Below, one piece after another: positions 44,030-55,798 of a DNA stretch of 64,000 bases. A program made the position numbers and the translations under genes. Numbering within the stretch: the stretch's first letter is position 1; every line of letters starts with the position of its first letter. The notes below the pieces were generated by a model. It saw only the letters and a program-made list of their open reading frames with translations, was not told the origin of the DNA and did no database searches. This stretch comes from Tipula vernalis (taxonomy: Eukaryota; Arthropoda; Insecta; Diptera; Tipulidae), in NCBI GenBank assembly GCA_958295665.1, contig OY282560.1, forward strand, positions 189,878,561 through 189,942,560. The letters are read 5' to 3'.

Positions 44030-45340
44030 CCGCCTAATCATTATCGATTCACAAAATCAGGCAATTCTTTACGATTTCATCAAAGGACGGAGAAAGAAGG
44101 ACAAGTCACAAATAAATTGGACCGATAAATCCACCAAGGCGTTCGAAATATACAAAACGAAATTAGCAAAATGCACTCAGCTGACGTATCCTACTCCAAA
44201 TGCTAAATTCATTATACTCGTCGACGTGTCAAACACAGCAATGGGAGCTGTTTCAACAATACATAAACAAAAAAAAGGTTGGCAACCACTCTTCTTCCAT
44301 TCGCGAAAGGTAAGCAATACCGAAACCGAAACCCGCTACAGCACATACGATAGAGAACTATTAGCCGCCTATTCGGCTATAAAACATTTCAAAAATTTCC
44401 TCGAGGGCTGAGATTCATTCTATTCTCCGCTAACGTTCGCACTTCGTCAAAACTCCGAGAACGTCAATTGGATTTCATCGTACAATATACCTCACACATT
44501 CGCCACATCTCCGGAGACAACAATGTCGTCGCAGATACGCTATCACGTATCGACCAAATTCATTCTTCGCAAGACTTATGGAAATAAACGCGTCTTTAAA
44601 GTTCGAAAAAATTCCAATATTCGGAAAAAATAAAGAAATCATATGTGATGTTTCAACCGGCACGCAACGCCCGTTCATTCACAAACCATTCCGCCGACAG
44701 GTCTACGAACCTTTCCCCAACGTTTCTCACCCAGAAATACGCTATTGGGCCAAACATTGTATTCAATGTCAAAAATGCAAAATTTCCAGACACTTGAAGA
44801 GCGAAATTTGAACTTACACAACGACCAGCACACGATTCGACGATATTCATACCGATATTGTCGGACCTCTGGCACATAATCGATCGCTACACTCGCTGAC
44901 CAGAGGCCACTCCGATGGCGGACATCCAAACAGACACTATAGCGGAAGCATTAATCAAAACATGGATCAACACATTTTCCATACCATCAATCATTGTGAC
45001 CGATAGAGGCACACAATTCTAGTTACCTCTGTTCGACGAGCTCTCAAAATTCCTGGGATTCCACCGCAAACGGACCACGGCCTATAATCCGGCGTGCAAC
45101 GGCATCATAGAACGGCGACACCGAAGTTTTAAGGCCGCAATAATGTGCGTAATTAATAAACAATGGACAAAATCTCTACCCATAATACTGCTCGGTCTAA
45201 GAACTACATTTCGAGACGACTTCCAAAGTACAGCAGCGGAACTCGTCTATGGAGAAACCATACGACTTCTAGCGGACTTCATACAAACCAGCGAAAACAA
45301 ACCGCAGTCCGAATTCGTCACACAACTATGCAACTAATTC
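44030..45340 (+). pseudogene. CsRn1-like Pol fragments (RNase H and integrase)
   Basis: RNase H begins INWTDKSTKAFEIYKTKLAK and continues through VDVSNTAMGAV, PLFFHSRKVS and RYSTYDRELLAAYSAIKHF (44115-44390), then VADTLSRI (44530). Integrase shows HCIQCQKCKISRH (zinc-binding Cys pair, about 44755-44795), HTDIVGPL (about 44847), TAYNPACNGIIERRHRSFKAAI (split at about 45080-45145; catalytic Glu in IERRH) and LLGLRTTFRDDFQSTAAELVYGE (45190-45255, shown here as adjacent motifs). The RT itself and the first integrase Asp block are deleted or scrambled, and stops recur. Dead. Confidence 0.75.
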
Positions 45341-45509
45341 ACAGACATAAAACCCGCTTCGTCTAGTACGAACAGATGCAGTCCGGCAGTCGTTAAATTA
45401 ATCATAAGTTTACGTTGAAAATACTTCCAAACCTCCGTTATCATCGTAGTGTGGTTAAAGTGGTATAGGGTCTGATTCAACATATGTTGAACCCACAAAA
45501 GTACCCACA

Positions 45510-46318
45510 AACTTACACAAAAAACTTCAAAAAAGAACCATTACAAGAAAGGTCCTTTTAAAACAAATTACTTTGGAATACATAAAAGAACATGGTGGAA
45601 AATAGGAAAAATGATAAGCTATACGGATGGGTCAATCATAAAGAATAAGAGAGGAATTGGTGTTTTCAATGAATACAACAACGAATTCTTTAGTTACAAC
45701 ATAGAAGAACCACTCAGCATCAAATCAATAGAATCAATAACTAAAACTGCAACAAAACTGCATTAAAAATAAAAATCTAAAATATATGTGTAACAAATAT
45801 AAACAATATATAATATAATGACCAAAATAATATGGATACCAAGCCATATAAAGCGGCGAAGCAAGGAACCATCGCAAGAAGGAAGATAGAGACAGGTACA
45901 CTAATAGAAGACAGCATAAAAATATTCAAAGATGAAATGTACAATAAATGGAATGCTGAATTTCTTGAAACAACAACAACTAAAGGCAATCTAAATGAAA
46001 CAATCACAAAGAGACCATGCCTCCATAAAAAAAATGTAGATGCCGCAATGATAAAAAGGATAACAAGAATAAGAACGTATCATACTTATGATAAAAAATA
46101 TTTAAAACTCGTAAAAAAACAGCAGAGGACCAATGCGAAACATGTAATACAAGAGAGGATGCCAGACACATCATAGAAGAATGCAAAAAATATGACAGCA
46201 TCAGAGAAAAATATAAAACAATGAAAAACAAAAAACTGCAAGATATACTAGCAGACGGAGGATATACTAGCAGAAGGAGATACACACTACAAATGAATTC
46301 ATACTAAATTGGGAAAAC
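45510..46318 (+). pseudogene. I-like non-LTR element, copy C, RNase H and C-terminus
   Basis: Starts within ORF2 at an ITLEYIKEHGG segment matching copy B (ITINYIKGH). RNase H appears as ISYTDGSIIKNKRGIGVF (45613-45665) and IIWIPSHI (45826). The C-terminal block at 45832-46176 (IEDSIKIFKDEMYNKWNAEF, RTYHTYDKKYLKLVKKQ) parallels copy B at 31165-31400. The right end of the same copy is probably the A-rich tail at 47565-47612. Frame breaks throughout. Confidence 0.75.
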
Positions 46319-47038
46319 TACCCTCCAGACCAAGTGTATCAGAAACGTACGGTTTACGAAGACTTTGGTATACTAAGGTGTTCGTAAACGTTACACTAAA
46401 ACAGTACGAATATAATACGTATTGTGTACTTTTGTCACATGAGAAGTGAAACAAATTTGCGAAGACTTGTGTATGTATTAGTATGTATAAAAGTGTTAAT
46501 AACGTGTACGCTTAAACGTAATGTTAACGAACTGCTTAAGCGTAACATTTACGAACGGTTTAGTGCGTATTGCCCCATTTAATTAGAATAAAACAATTTT
46601 TTTCAATCAAAATTATCTTTTATTTGTATTTTTCTTCAAATAAGCCGCAACACAAGACACAACATGCCAAACTTGTTAATTAATCTTTTTCTGAAATGAA
46701 ATAAAATGTTTCAATCATAGATGAAGTACTCGAGTATTACTTAAATACCTTTCAAATATTCATTATAATGATTTTTATATGATATTATGGATATAGGCTG
46801 CTCTTGAATGCCACGAAAAACTAACATTATTTATCAGAAGTTTTTATATTTTCACAATACGACAACTTTAATTTAATTTGTACAAAAAAAAAAAGAAAAT
46901 AAAACAAAGCCGCAAGATATAATTGACAGCACTGCGTATAGAGAATGTAAATGCAGTAGTGTGTTGTAATAAGAACATTTCGTAAACTGTTCGTAAACGA
47001 GATACTTTTGATGTATACATTTTTGCGCCAGGAGGGTA
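46319..47038. mobile_element. TA-flanked MITE, family 1 copy 1 (720 bp)
   Basis: Ends are TACCCTCC on the left and GGAGGGTA on the right, with TA as the probable target duplication. The inside is rich in GTAAACG/CGTAAC words. The right end reads TGTATACATTTTTGCGCC before the terminal GGAGGGTA and is nearly the same in copy 2 (54497-55333). No transposase. It appears to have landed at the TA of a GAATTCAACATTA sequence that is uninterrupted in the related repeat at 8020-8250. Confidence 0.75.
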
Positions 47039-47260
47039 ATGTTGAATTCGTTTCACCTAAAAACATCAAAAAAAAATTGATGTACATCGAAAACCACATT
47101 CATTTCATCAAAAAACATTTTAATGTTTTTTCTATGTACATACATCAATTTTACGAAATGTATATTTTTACATAAATTAGGCATACTAACACCAACAAAA
47201 ATAGAAACGTCAATTTTTAGTTGTCAATATATAGTTTTTTTTTGTCTCGATTTTGAATCA
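47039..47260 (-). repeat. Interspersed repeat, copy 2 (inverted relative to 8020-8250)
   Basis: The reverse complement carries the same ordered words as copy 1 (GACGTTTCTA, TTTTGTTGGTGTTA, TTTCGTAAAATT, GAATTCAACATTA). Its far end is cut by the TA-flanked MITE at 47038. Sequence from 47260 to about 47560 is AT-rich without features. Confidence 0.65.
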
Positions 47261-47564
47261 TTTCAATTGTTGTCTTCAATTTTAATTGTTGAATAATGCA
47301 CTCGACTAAACAGTACAAAAATCGATTCGAAATTTCTTAAACGTCAAATGTTTTATATTACCAATTCAAACACAAAACTGCATCAATTTTGGTTTCATGT
47401 ACTTTTCACACCAAAACTCATAAGAACTCAGAAATAAAAGAAAGTATTTTTAAAATCAATATACAAAAACAAAGCAACAACACAAAGAAATTTACATTTC
47501 AGAACGAACCCTGAATTATAAACAGAACGTCAAATAATCTAAAAATTCATGGTGACGTGGATGG

Positions 47565-47612
47565 CAACGTTCAAGCCAAACAAACAAATTAAAACACAAA
47601 AAAAAAAAAATA
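47565..47612 (+). repeat. 3' tail of an I-like element
   Basis: ACGTTCAAGCCAAACAAAC followed by AAATTAAAACAC and a run of A matches the 3' end of copy B at 31561-31600 (ACGTTCCAAGCCAAACAAAT). It is probably the tail of copy C, separated from it by the two repeats in between. Confidence 0.65.
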
Positions 47613-47807
47613 TTGAAGGTACGTACAATTAATTTTAGATTGATTTTCGTTGTGTTTGTGTTCCCAGCCAAAAATTTCAAATGTTAATTATTTTTTTATT
47701 TTTATATACAAAATAATTTGGTTTAATGTAGTTTAGAAAAAATGTTATTTACATGTTGTTGTTGCAATCAATTATTGACATACAAAAATTTGTAACTTCA
47801 CATTATG

Positions 47808-48239
47808 TAGCACATTCGAAAAAAGACCGTAGTAAATTTATAGTAAAATTTATTTTTGTTAGGTTGGTAAAAAATTTACTGAAATTAGAAGACGCATTTT
47901 GATGGATAATAAATCACGATTCATTTAAAACAAATTTTTTTATTTAATTTAATATAAAGTTAATTTTTGGTTACATAAATTCGGAGATAAAAATTAAAAA
48001 TGTCAAAATAATAAAAACAACAACATAAAAATTTACTATAAATTTACTACCCATGTTCGGAAAAAGAATGACAAATTTTATCTTCGAATTTTACTACAAA
48101 TTTACCTTGGTCATTTTTCGAATGTGCTAAATATATTTTCACTTTTTGTATGGGGAAGGTAAATTCAGTAAATTTTTTACCAACATAACAAAAATTAATT
48201 TTACTATAAATTTATTACGATCTTTTTCCGAATGTACTA
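47808..48239. mobile_element. TA-flanked MITE with ~75-bp inverted repeats and a nested relative
   Basis: The left end GCACATTCGAAAAAAGACCG and the right end (inverted GTACATTCGGAAAAAGATCG) start long inverted repeats of about 75 bp that include GTAAATTT and ACCAAC. TA lies on both sides. Near 48053-48128 a second, smaller pair of the same ends (TTCGGAAAAAGA ... TTTTTCGAATGTGC) indicates a related element nested inside. No coding capacity; TA duplication suggests Tc1/mariner mobilisation. Confidence 0.8.
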
Positions 48240-49038
48240 ATTATATTCATGTCCACCACAAGATGGAACAAACAATACTTCGTCTAAAAATTGCTTTAAC
48301 AAGTTACTTTATTCCAATTGTTTTCGGTAAATTGGTTTACGCTTTATGAATTCCTTTTAAATGAATTGATTTTAAACGAATTGTTTTTGGATAAATTTAA
48401 TTTAGTGGTTTAATTAATTGTTTTAAACCAAAAGTCCGCGAATCAGCTCAGCCAGCTAAAGCAGCATAACATATACTAATATTCAGTGAGTGATTGTAGC
48501 TCTGCTAATTTAGGTTTGGTATGAACGTTTCATTTGTTATTAATTTAAAAAAAATATTGGTTCACTTAAGTAGGCAGCCCTTTATAGTTTGAATGCCAAA
48601 AAAGGTAATCCAGCTAGGTTAAAAGTTAACTTGATTAAGGAATCGGGATGCTATAACATGTATTTTATGGTTCCAGAATCGGGCCCAATAACAATCCGCC
48701 ATTTTGACGGGTACGAGTTATTAGTTCTAGTGTTAAGTAAAAGTTAGTTTTTTTTTTTAAAATTACAAACGAAGCAAAATGGATTAATTTCTCCTCAAAA
48801 ATCAATAACCTACCTAATTTCACAAATTTTCAATACTAGAGTGAGTACACTTCGTGTAATATAATTAGATCGTATAAACCAACCTTTATAAACAATTGTA
48901 AGCCCAGGGGCCGAGTAACGCCTAGGCATACGTCTCCATTATTGGGGTTGCCGTTGTTATTTTAGAACCACCGTGCTATATTTCGGAAGACAGGCTAGAA
49001 TCGATAATCCAACACAAGAATGTTTTTTTCAGATTTCC
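48240..49038. other. Stretch without a recognisable gene
   Basis: No long frames or motifs. A piece at about 48620-48720 has unusually balanced base composition (CCAGAATCGGGCCC) and could be exonic or retroelement in origin, but I cannot assign it. Confidence 0.35.
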
Positions 49039-49504
49039 TCAATATTTTGGAACAGTTCGTCTGAAAGTTTTCTCGATTGGGTTAAGGTCAGGCCTTTGCT
49101 TTGGCCAGTCCAAAACATTTATTCTTTATTTCGCTAACCAACACTTCATTAATTTTGCAGCTATTTAGGATCGTTATCCATTGAAAAATAAATGAAACCG
49201 GTATGTTTCGTAGGAATAAGGCTCTATCACATCTTTCCTTTGGTTGGAAGCATTTGGCAAACAGCCGACGTGCTTAATTTGAGGTGATTCGCTTCATTTA
49301 TTTTCCTGGCGGCGAAAAGTCGCGTTATTTTCTGGGTCTAATTTCGAAATCACCAGAATCGTTATAGGTTTTAATGGCATGATAAACCATCTTCCTTGAA
49401 CACCCCAAATCCGCTACAATTGCTCCATTTGTTGCCTTTTGTTTGCAATATTTCCATACTATTAGCTTTCTCAATTCTGGTGTAAAGCTTTTGTTTCTGC
49501 CCAT
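49039..49504 (-). pseudogene. Tc1-like transposase, internally deleted
   Basis: From a probable start at 49504, the minus strand encodes MGRNKSFTPELRKLIVWKYC and a helix-turn-helix segment (NGAIVADLGCSRKMVYHAI). A degraded middle follows, and then the end of the DDE domain, LDWPKQRPDLNPIEK, with the stop at 49039-49041. The middle catalytic part is largely missing and frames change, so this is a dead remnant. Terminal inverted repeats were not identified; GGCCACAATTATTTT at about 49596 resembles sequence near Tc1 ends. Confidence 0.75.
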
Positions 49505-49870
49505 TAGTTCAACTAAATAAAGTACCGTAAAAAAATGTCTTACAGTTAAATTTAAAAAAATTAAGTTTTAATTATTGCGCGGTTTCTGATTAAATGGCCA
49601 CAATTATTTTAAGAAATTATTGGCAAATATGCAAACAATCAACATTTATTAATTATTAAATAATTTTTTGTGCATCAAGAGCGCAAAATAGCGCATTGTC
49701 AGCATAGTTTCAAGCGCGACAAAGTACTTTACACATGTTACATAGTTCAATTTTCCTATAGGTAGTTACTAAATAAACTTATCATAAAGGTATTTTTGGG
49801 CAACGGAAGAAGACAGACGTGTTGGGCATGGGAAATAGAAAAAAAGCCTGCTTTTCACGCAATTTGTAAG
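49505..49870. other. Short AT-rich interval
   Basis: No gene or motif is supported between the Tc1 start and the gypsy RT fragment. Confidence 0.4.
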
Positions 49871-50480
49871 AAAAGAAAATTTTGTTCGGGAAACAAAACC
49901 TTGCCTAGGGCTCGAATTTTCCTTGATCCGCCACAGTGTAAACCTACCTTTAATTTTAATAGTACAGTTGTTTATTTTACATAATTTTACAGTTATTTAT
50001 ATGAAGGAAGGATTTTGGCAGATTTGTTCGGATTGGTGTTGTTTTAAAACAACGTTTGGCAGGCACAAATTTAATCGTTTACCTTTTGGGATATCGTCGC
50101 ACCAGAAGTGTTTCAAAAAACTATTAGAAATGTATTTGGAATATTAAACAATGTTGAGATATATTTTGATGATTTAATTATAGTGGGTGAAACTGAACCA
50201 GAACATGTTACAGCGTTAAATAATGTCATGGAATTAGCAAAAAAATGTCATGTTAAATTCAATCGTGATAAACTTTAATATAAAACAAATAGTGTTCATT
50301 TTATGGGGCAAGTAATTTTTAAAGGCGGGATTAAGCCGGATAAAAATATATCAGGGCTATAAAACTCTTAAGACTCCAAAAGTAAAGAAATAATTAATGA
50401 GGATTTTGAGAATATAGTATTCAAGTTTTTGGCTAAATTTATGAAAAATATGTCAAAGACAAAGTTTCCTTGCTAGAACT
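49870..50480 (+). pseudogene. Mag-type Ty3/gypsy RT fragment
   Basis: Pieces in different frames follow RT order. ARIFLDPPQ (about 49911) leads to KEGFWQI (50004), then FKTTFGRHKFNRLPFGISS (about 50044-50100), then YFDDLIIVGETEPEHV (about 50160-50210; the FDDL here is the catalytic YxDD region), then VHFMGQVIFKGGIKPDK (about 50291-50345) and LAKFMKNMSKT (about 50430). Several frameshifts. It breaks off near 50490; an RNase H piece of the same type at 52800-53330 may be its displaced continuation. Confidence 0.7.
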
Positions 50481-50879
50481 AGACTTGCCGCCTTCGGTAA
50501 CGTTGAATATAATCACAGATTGTACCTTATTTGATCTTCTTTAGTCTACTCTCATTACCTGGTGAAATCACATAGTTCTAGATAAAGCAATACATGCTTT
50601 GCAGCTTAAATAAATTCAGATTTTTCAATACAAAATAAACGCGCAAAGCATAAATATTTTAGTTATCTTCCAAACAGTAATAATTCGTAATCAGTATTTC
50701 TTTCTATCGCCGCATTCTGTTATAAGTGCCAAAGTTTTGGGTAACTTAAATTTTTCGTTATATTTTCAAACATCACACTGTATTTAATTTATTTCATTGT
50801 AGAAAATTAAATCCTCTGATGAAATGATCTTCTGAATGTAATGAGAATTCTAGAATAACCTCGATATTTACATAAAATG

Positions 50880-52340
50880 TCGAATGTGCCAGAAAAACTT
50901 GGATAACTTAAAGTCATAGAATAATCTTGAAAAATTATAAAATAAATAAACTGAAAAATATGATACGGTATTCGCAAAACCATAAAGGTAGAGAAAATCT
51001 CGACGGGACGGAGACGGAATTACGCACAAAACGCAAAAATTAATTTAGTACTGTAAAAATAAAAATTTTGCTGACTATCTCTTCTCGTTTTTGACATTAG
51101 AATAATTTTAAACAATCTAACATAAACTAAACCTTTTTGATTTCCATAAATCCATAATTTGATGGCTCGAAATACTATTTTGTAAACAGCTTTTTTGACC
51201 AATTTAAATTTTCCGTCGTAGTATATAGTCTACTAATCTAGTTAATAACTAATAATTTAGCTACATAAAACCGTTTAATGTGATAGGCTTCACTTTAATT
51301 TGGATAACTTTAGTTCCCAAGAATGCCTTTCATTTTGTATTTTTTTTTCATCAGAAAGTGACACTTCAATCCGTTCTTGCGTGCAATATTGAAAATAATT
51401 TAATTTTAGTACATGGTCTAATGCGCTGCGTCCGTCGAATTTGTCAATTCGCATGTATTTTCATGTAATTTAACTTTTGCGCAATTGCGTGACTTCGCTA
51501 CACCGTCGAGACTGTCTGGGGGGTAAATAATCTCGATATTACGACAATGACGATAATTCGAATAACTTCGATATTAAGCTAAGTTACCCAATGTTATATA
51601 AGTCTGGAAATTTACATAAATTCAAAAATCTTGAATTTCAGGAATCTCTTCTCTGTAAGTTAATTCATTTAAGTGCTATTCCTACTCGTAACTCAATTCC
51701 AAGCTAAACACGAGTAATATCGAAAATCTCGAGACACCCCGAAGTGTATAAAATTTCGAATAATAAACTAAGAAACCTTGGAAAGTCCCAGAAAATGTCG
51801 AAAATCCATAACACCTTTCAAATTTCGAGTATAAGCGAGAAACTAGAATAAACTTGAATAATTTCGAAATAAGTTCAAAATAATCGAGATATTTTCAAAA
51901 ACAAAAAATAGAATATTCCCGAAAATCTCGAATAAACTGAAATTCTTAGAATAATCTTGAAAATCTCAAAACAAGGTAATTAAAAAAAAAATCTTTCTCG
52001 CACAAATAACTAGAATACGAGTACCTCGAACAATATCGAAAATATTGAGCAATGTTGTTAATTTTGAATATGTTAGGAAACAAGCAACTTAGCGCTATTC
52101 AAACCCATAGATATCTAGATTATTCTAAAAATCTCAAAACCTCGAATTTAAGAAATCTCTTATATTTCAATCCAAATTAACTCGGACACTATCGAAATTC
52201 TGAACAAACTCGAAAATTCTATAAAATCCCGAATAACACATGAAGGCCAAATAAACTTAAAGTAAGATTGAAAGCCTGGAAAATCACATAAAATCTTGAA
52301 AATCCATTGTATCTGTAAGTTCGCAATATTGTGTTGTTGT
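50880..52340. repeat. Degenerate TCTCGAATAA-type repeat field
   Basis: Words such as GAAAATCTCGA, GAATAATCTTGAAAA, TTTCGAATAATAAAC and GAAAATCCATAA recur irregularly. This is the reverse-complement vocabulary of 1017-1980. It separates two halves of a gypsy pol remnant. It may be a diverged satellite block or a large non-coding repeat inserted there. Confidence 0.6.
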
Positions 52341-52799
52341 CGCAATATAACGTCAAAATTCGAGTCGAATAATCCCTATTAAAAGATAATTCTATTGTTT
52401 AAACTGTATTTAAAAAAAAAAAAAGCTGTACGACCAGCTTCTGATCTTTCTCTAAAATAATTCGATAGCCTATAAATAAAGTTCGTGTTCCCTCGAAGTA
52501 TTTGGAAATTGTGTGGTTCCATTAAAGAAATTTCTAAGCTTTTCGTCTATAACCTTCATATTTTTTTAAATTAAATCGCTCATTTTGTGTAATCTCTTAA
52601 TTAATTCTCGAAACCAGAAAATTTGAAAATGAACTGAAAATGAAAATAACGTTTTGTTTTACCCTTTCTTGTTTTTCAAAATTGTTTAAATATTATTAAT
52701 TTAACCAAAACGGGACAAACAGCGTCCCGCTTATAGTTAAGCCGGGACAACTGGTCTGCCCCGTCGAAAACGAGACGGTTGGCAAGTCTAGTGAGAACT

Positions 52800-53330
52800 G
52801 ACTGAAGATAATGTGCCATTCATATGGGAGAATAGTAGGGAACAGGTTTTGGTCTTCTTTGATAAGAATAAACCAATCACTGTTCAGACTGTTGCATCAA
52901 AGGATGGTCTTCGGTGTTGTTTGATGCAAAACGCACATTGTGTAGCGTATGCTTCTCGTGCATTGACAAAAATTACGAACAAATAGAGAAGGAATTTTTT
53001 TAACAATTAATTAATTGTTTCAACGTAATATTTGCGATTGACAACTATACTTTAATAATTTTTATCGATTTGTTGTTAAATCAGACTATAAACCTTTAAT
53101 AATAAAGTATCTGTAAGATTACAGCGAATGTTTCTTAAACTTATGAAGTTTGAATTTGATATTATGTCCAAGAAAACGTTGGTAAATTTTGGATATTCTT
53201 TAAAATTCTGGAAGATTATGAATTAGATGTGATTAAACAACGAAAAAAAAAAAAAATTAAAAGAGTGTAAACTGATCTTTAATTTTAATAGAAAACCTGA
53301 AGTAAACCTAGCATTAAGAAAAGATGTACG
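52800..53330 (+). pseudogene. Ty3/gypsy RNase H fragment
   Basis: KPITVQTVASKDGLRCCLMQ (about 52868-52930) corresponds to the start of RNase H, with the catalytic Asp of 'TDASKDG' changed to Val. AHCVAYASRALTK and QIEKEFF follow (to about 53000), then degraded codons for a 'SDYKPL' block (about 53075) and LKLMKFEFDIMSKK-like codons (about 53135-53175). It continues the RT fragment at 49870-50480 in type and order. Confidence 0.65.
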
Positions 53331-53782
53331 ATTGTACGAGCAAATATACAGTTATTTTAACACTGTTGCATCTATCTACTTGATGCACAGTCTTGATAAA
53401 ATGAAGTTTGAAAATTTGAAGTGCTATAGTTTTTCAATTTTATGGATAATTTTCATAGAATTGTGGCAGTGTCCTATACTGTTTTTTAAATAAAGCAGTT
53501 ATTACATCAAAATTGTACATAATTAGTGAAATAATTGAAGCTCCAAAAGTATGTAGGTAAAATTTTGTAACTGAACTGTGACATGTTTAGTCTTGGAATA
53601 TCAACAATATATCTGGCAGATACCACATTGTTATTTTATATGAACCAGAATATACCACTTTTGTAAATGCAACATTCATATTTATTGAAATAAAACTAAA
53701 CAGTTATACCGTAACGGTCGTTTTAGTTTTTATAACAAAGGTTTAAAAATAAATAAAAATCGTTTCGTTTATATTTTTCCCT
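53331..53782. other. Stretch without a recognisable gene
   Basis: AT-rich, no motif or repeat recognised. Confidence 0.4.
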
Positions 53783-54321
53783 ATTATGTGTACCGAATGA
53801 AATTTGTGATTTGTAAATGAAGAATTAAAAATAAACGGCAATAGATAATCATCATTATTCTTATAGTATTTTTTAATTAAAAATAGCCATTCGGACTTTT
53901 TGTTCATTTTACGGCGAAAATTCACTTTTCCCGAATGGAAGCCGTTATCTTCTGGATGATATCTTCAGTGACTCTGCCAGATACCCGTTTCAATCTGTAA
54001 ATGTTTCAACGGCTATGGTAGTAATTGATTAGTCCAGTTCTTCATCTTTCTTTCTGATGTGATGTTGGGGACTTGGAAGTGTCGAGAAATGCATATTGAC
54101 GTAGGTCTCATCGTCCAGACCAATCTAATTATTAAGTTATGTTTTTCTTCTTCTGATTCGTCCATTTCGAAATAAATAAAAAAATGCACAATTTGACGTT
54201 TATTCGTTTTTTTTTTCAATTGTTTTTCTACAAAATAACGGTACTATTTTTTTTCCTTTGCGCAGTAACCCATGAGATAATATAAATTTGGCAATCACAA
54301 ATTTCATTCGGTACACATAAT
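53783..54321 (-). mobile_element. 539-bp element with perfect 29-bp inverted repeats
   Basis: ATTATGTGTACCGAATGAAA with the following nine bases at 53783-53811 recurs inverted and without mismatch at 54293-54321. On the minus strand the inside contains a fragment encoding VNMHFSTLPSPQHHIRKKDE in one frame and MDESEEEKHNLIIRL in another. These look like pieces of a real but unrecognised protein. The sequence could be an internally deleted DNA transposon that kept part of its gene. Confidence 0.6.
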
Positions 54322-54496
54322 ATTTTCTTTTACGAGGTGCTTGTAAAAGTGGTCTAAGATGTTTCCGTTTCAGTTAAGCTAGTCCGACTCGTACGAATGA
54401 GGGTGGATTTGGCTCATCACATTGAACCGTTTCTGAATATTTTTCTAATTTCAAAATGTACTGACACGTAGTTTGTAAATTCTTTCTCATGTCTGA

Positions 54497-55333
54497 TACC
54501 CTGCCGGTCACGCGTAACGCAAACGTTCATGTCACGAATAGTCTCTTCTACTAAAGTGTTCGTAAACGTTACGTTAAAAAAGTATAGAAATGTTACATAA
54601 ACGATATGCTTGTCACATGAGTAGTGAAACATATTTGCGAAGAGTTATTTATGTATTGGTTTATAAAAATATTCGTAATGTGTATACCTTTTACGTAACA
54701 TTCATGAACTCACATGGGCGTAACATTTATGAGCCTTCTAAAATGAACATTACGTACGGTTTGAGTATTATTCCGCAATTAATTATGAATTATTAATAAA
54801 AACAACGTATTTTGTTTTATTTTTAGCAAATATAGGATTTTATTTATTTGATATTATATCAAATAATTATTAATTACACCTATACTAAATTTTATCACAT
54901 TTATTTTTACTTATACTCATAAGCGACAAGATTATTCCTTAATAAAACATTAGATATATCACATTTGAATTCCGTTACAAGTCCAAAAAATTCATTAAAA
55001 TATTAAAATAAAATAACATAATACGTAAATAGAAATAGCTAATAATATATTGTGAAATGTCGCCGTCACTATCATTCACTAAATTGTATTTAAAAACAAC
55101 AAAAATTAATATCAAATTAAAAATTTACTAAATATTAAAATGGCGGATCACGCTTTACTTTATCAAAAATCACATTCTGTTTAGAAATGGAATGAAGAAA
55201 ACTACACGGTTATGTAAATTCATATATGAAATCTGAAATTGTGAAGTAGTAGTAGTGCCGCATATAAGAGACCGTTCGAAACTGTTCGTAAGTGGTTCAC
55301 TTTTTATGTATACATTTTTGCGCCGGCAGGGTA
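54497..55333. mobile_element. TA-flanked MITE, family 1 copy 2 (837 bp)
   Basis: Ends TACCCTGCCGG and CCGGCAGGGTA. Shared with copy 1 (46319-47038): GTGTTCGTAAACGTTAC near the left, GTCACATGAG, AAACATATTTGCGAAGA-like words, and TGTATACATTTTTGCGCC at the right. TA at both edges is the likely target duplication. The copies differ at many positions, so the family is old or diverse. No coding capacity. Confidence 0.8.
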
Positions 55334-55709
55334 GTTTAGTTTTTATGTCAAATAATCATGATTTTTTTTTCTCTCAAGTCTCCTTTGGGTAGTTTATTAG
55401 GGTTACTATAAGCTAACAGATTAAATATAGGACATTGAAATTCAAAAAAGAGGACTTTCAAATGAGTAATTTCAAAAAAAGAAGACATTTTTCTAGAGTA
55501 AAAAATAAAGTACCTAATCTTTCTTAAGGAGTAGAAATTAAAAAACACTAATAATTAATTTTATATTTTATTTCACATAAAAATCAATAGAAAATCTTTT
55601 AATTACTCAACGTACAAAATTCAAATTTCGATTTTAATGTTTAACTAATAGTTAAATTAAATAAAAAAATGTATATCGCTAAATATTCAGTTCTGCATTT
55701 ATTGTTTGG
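55334..55709. other. Stretch without a recognisable gene
   Basis: AT-rich; probably the 3' flank of the hAT transposase remnant. No terminal inverted repeat was identified. Confidence 0.4.
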
Positions 55710-55798
55710 TTAAACATCACATATGTCTTTGTATTTTAAGGACGAACGAACCGCGTTAAGTGCTTCTTTGTTTTCTTTAATAGAATTATAGAAGTCAG
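55710..55798 (-). pseudogene. hAT transposase, last codons (split by an LTR element)
   Basis: On the minus strand FYNSIKENKEALNAVRSS and KYKDICDV followed by a stop continue, without a frame change, the dimerisation region at 60526-60680. The 5-bp duplication GTCAG (55794-55798 and 60521-60525) marks the LTR element that separates them. Confidence 0.75.

Larger units (their letters stand above)
42407..45509 (+). mobile_element. Decayed CsRn1/Kabuki-like LTR retrotransposon
   Basis: Direct repeats of about 120 bp at 42407-42529 and 45391-45509 share ACGTTGAAAATACTTCCAAA, CCTCCGTTATCATCGTA and CCCACAAAAGTACCCACA and are read as LTRs. TGGCGACCCCAACATGAT at 42531 resembles a tRNA-Trp primer-binding site, typical of the CsRn1 group. 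The Gag piece at 42985-43100 (NRDDPEIWF, LEAQFGIGGI) and pol pieces agree. The internal part is shortened and full of stops, and a MITE sits in gag. No matching target duplication was found; the left flank is a LOA-like fragment and the right flank an I-like one, so the junctions are rearranged. Confidence 0.75.
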
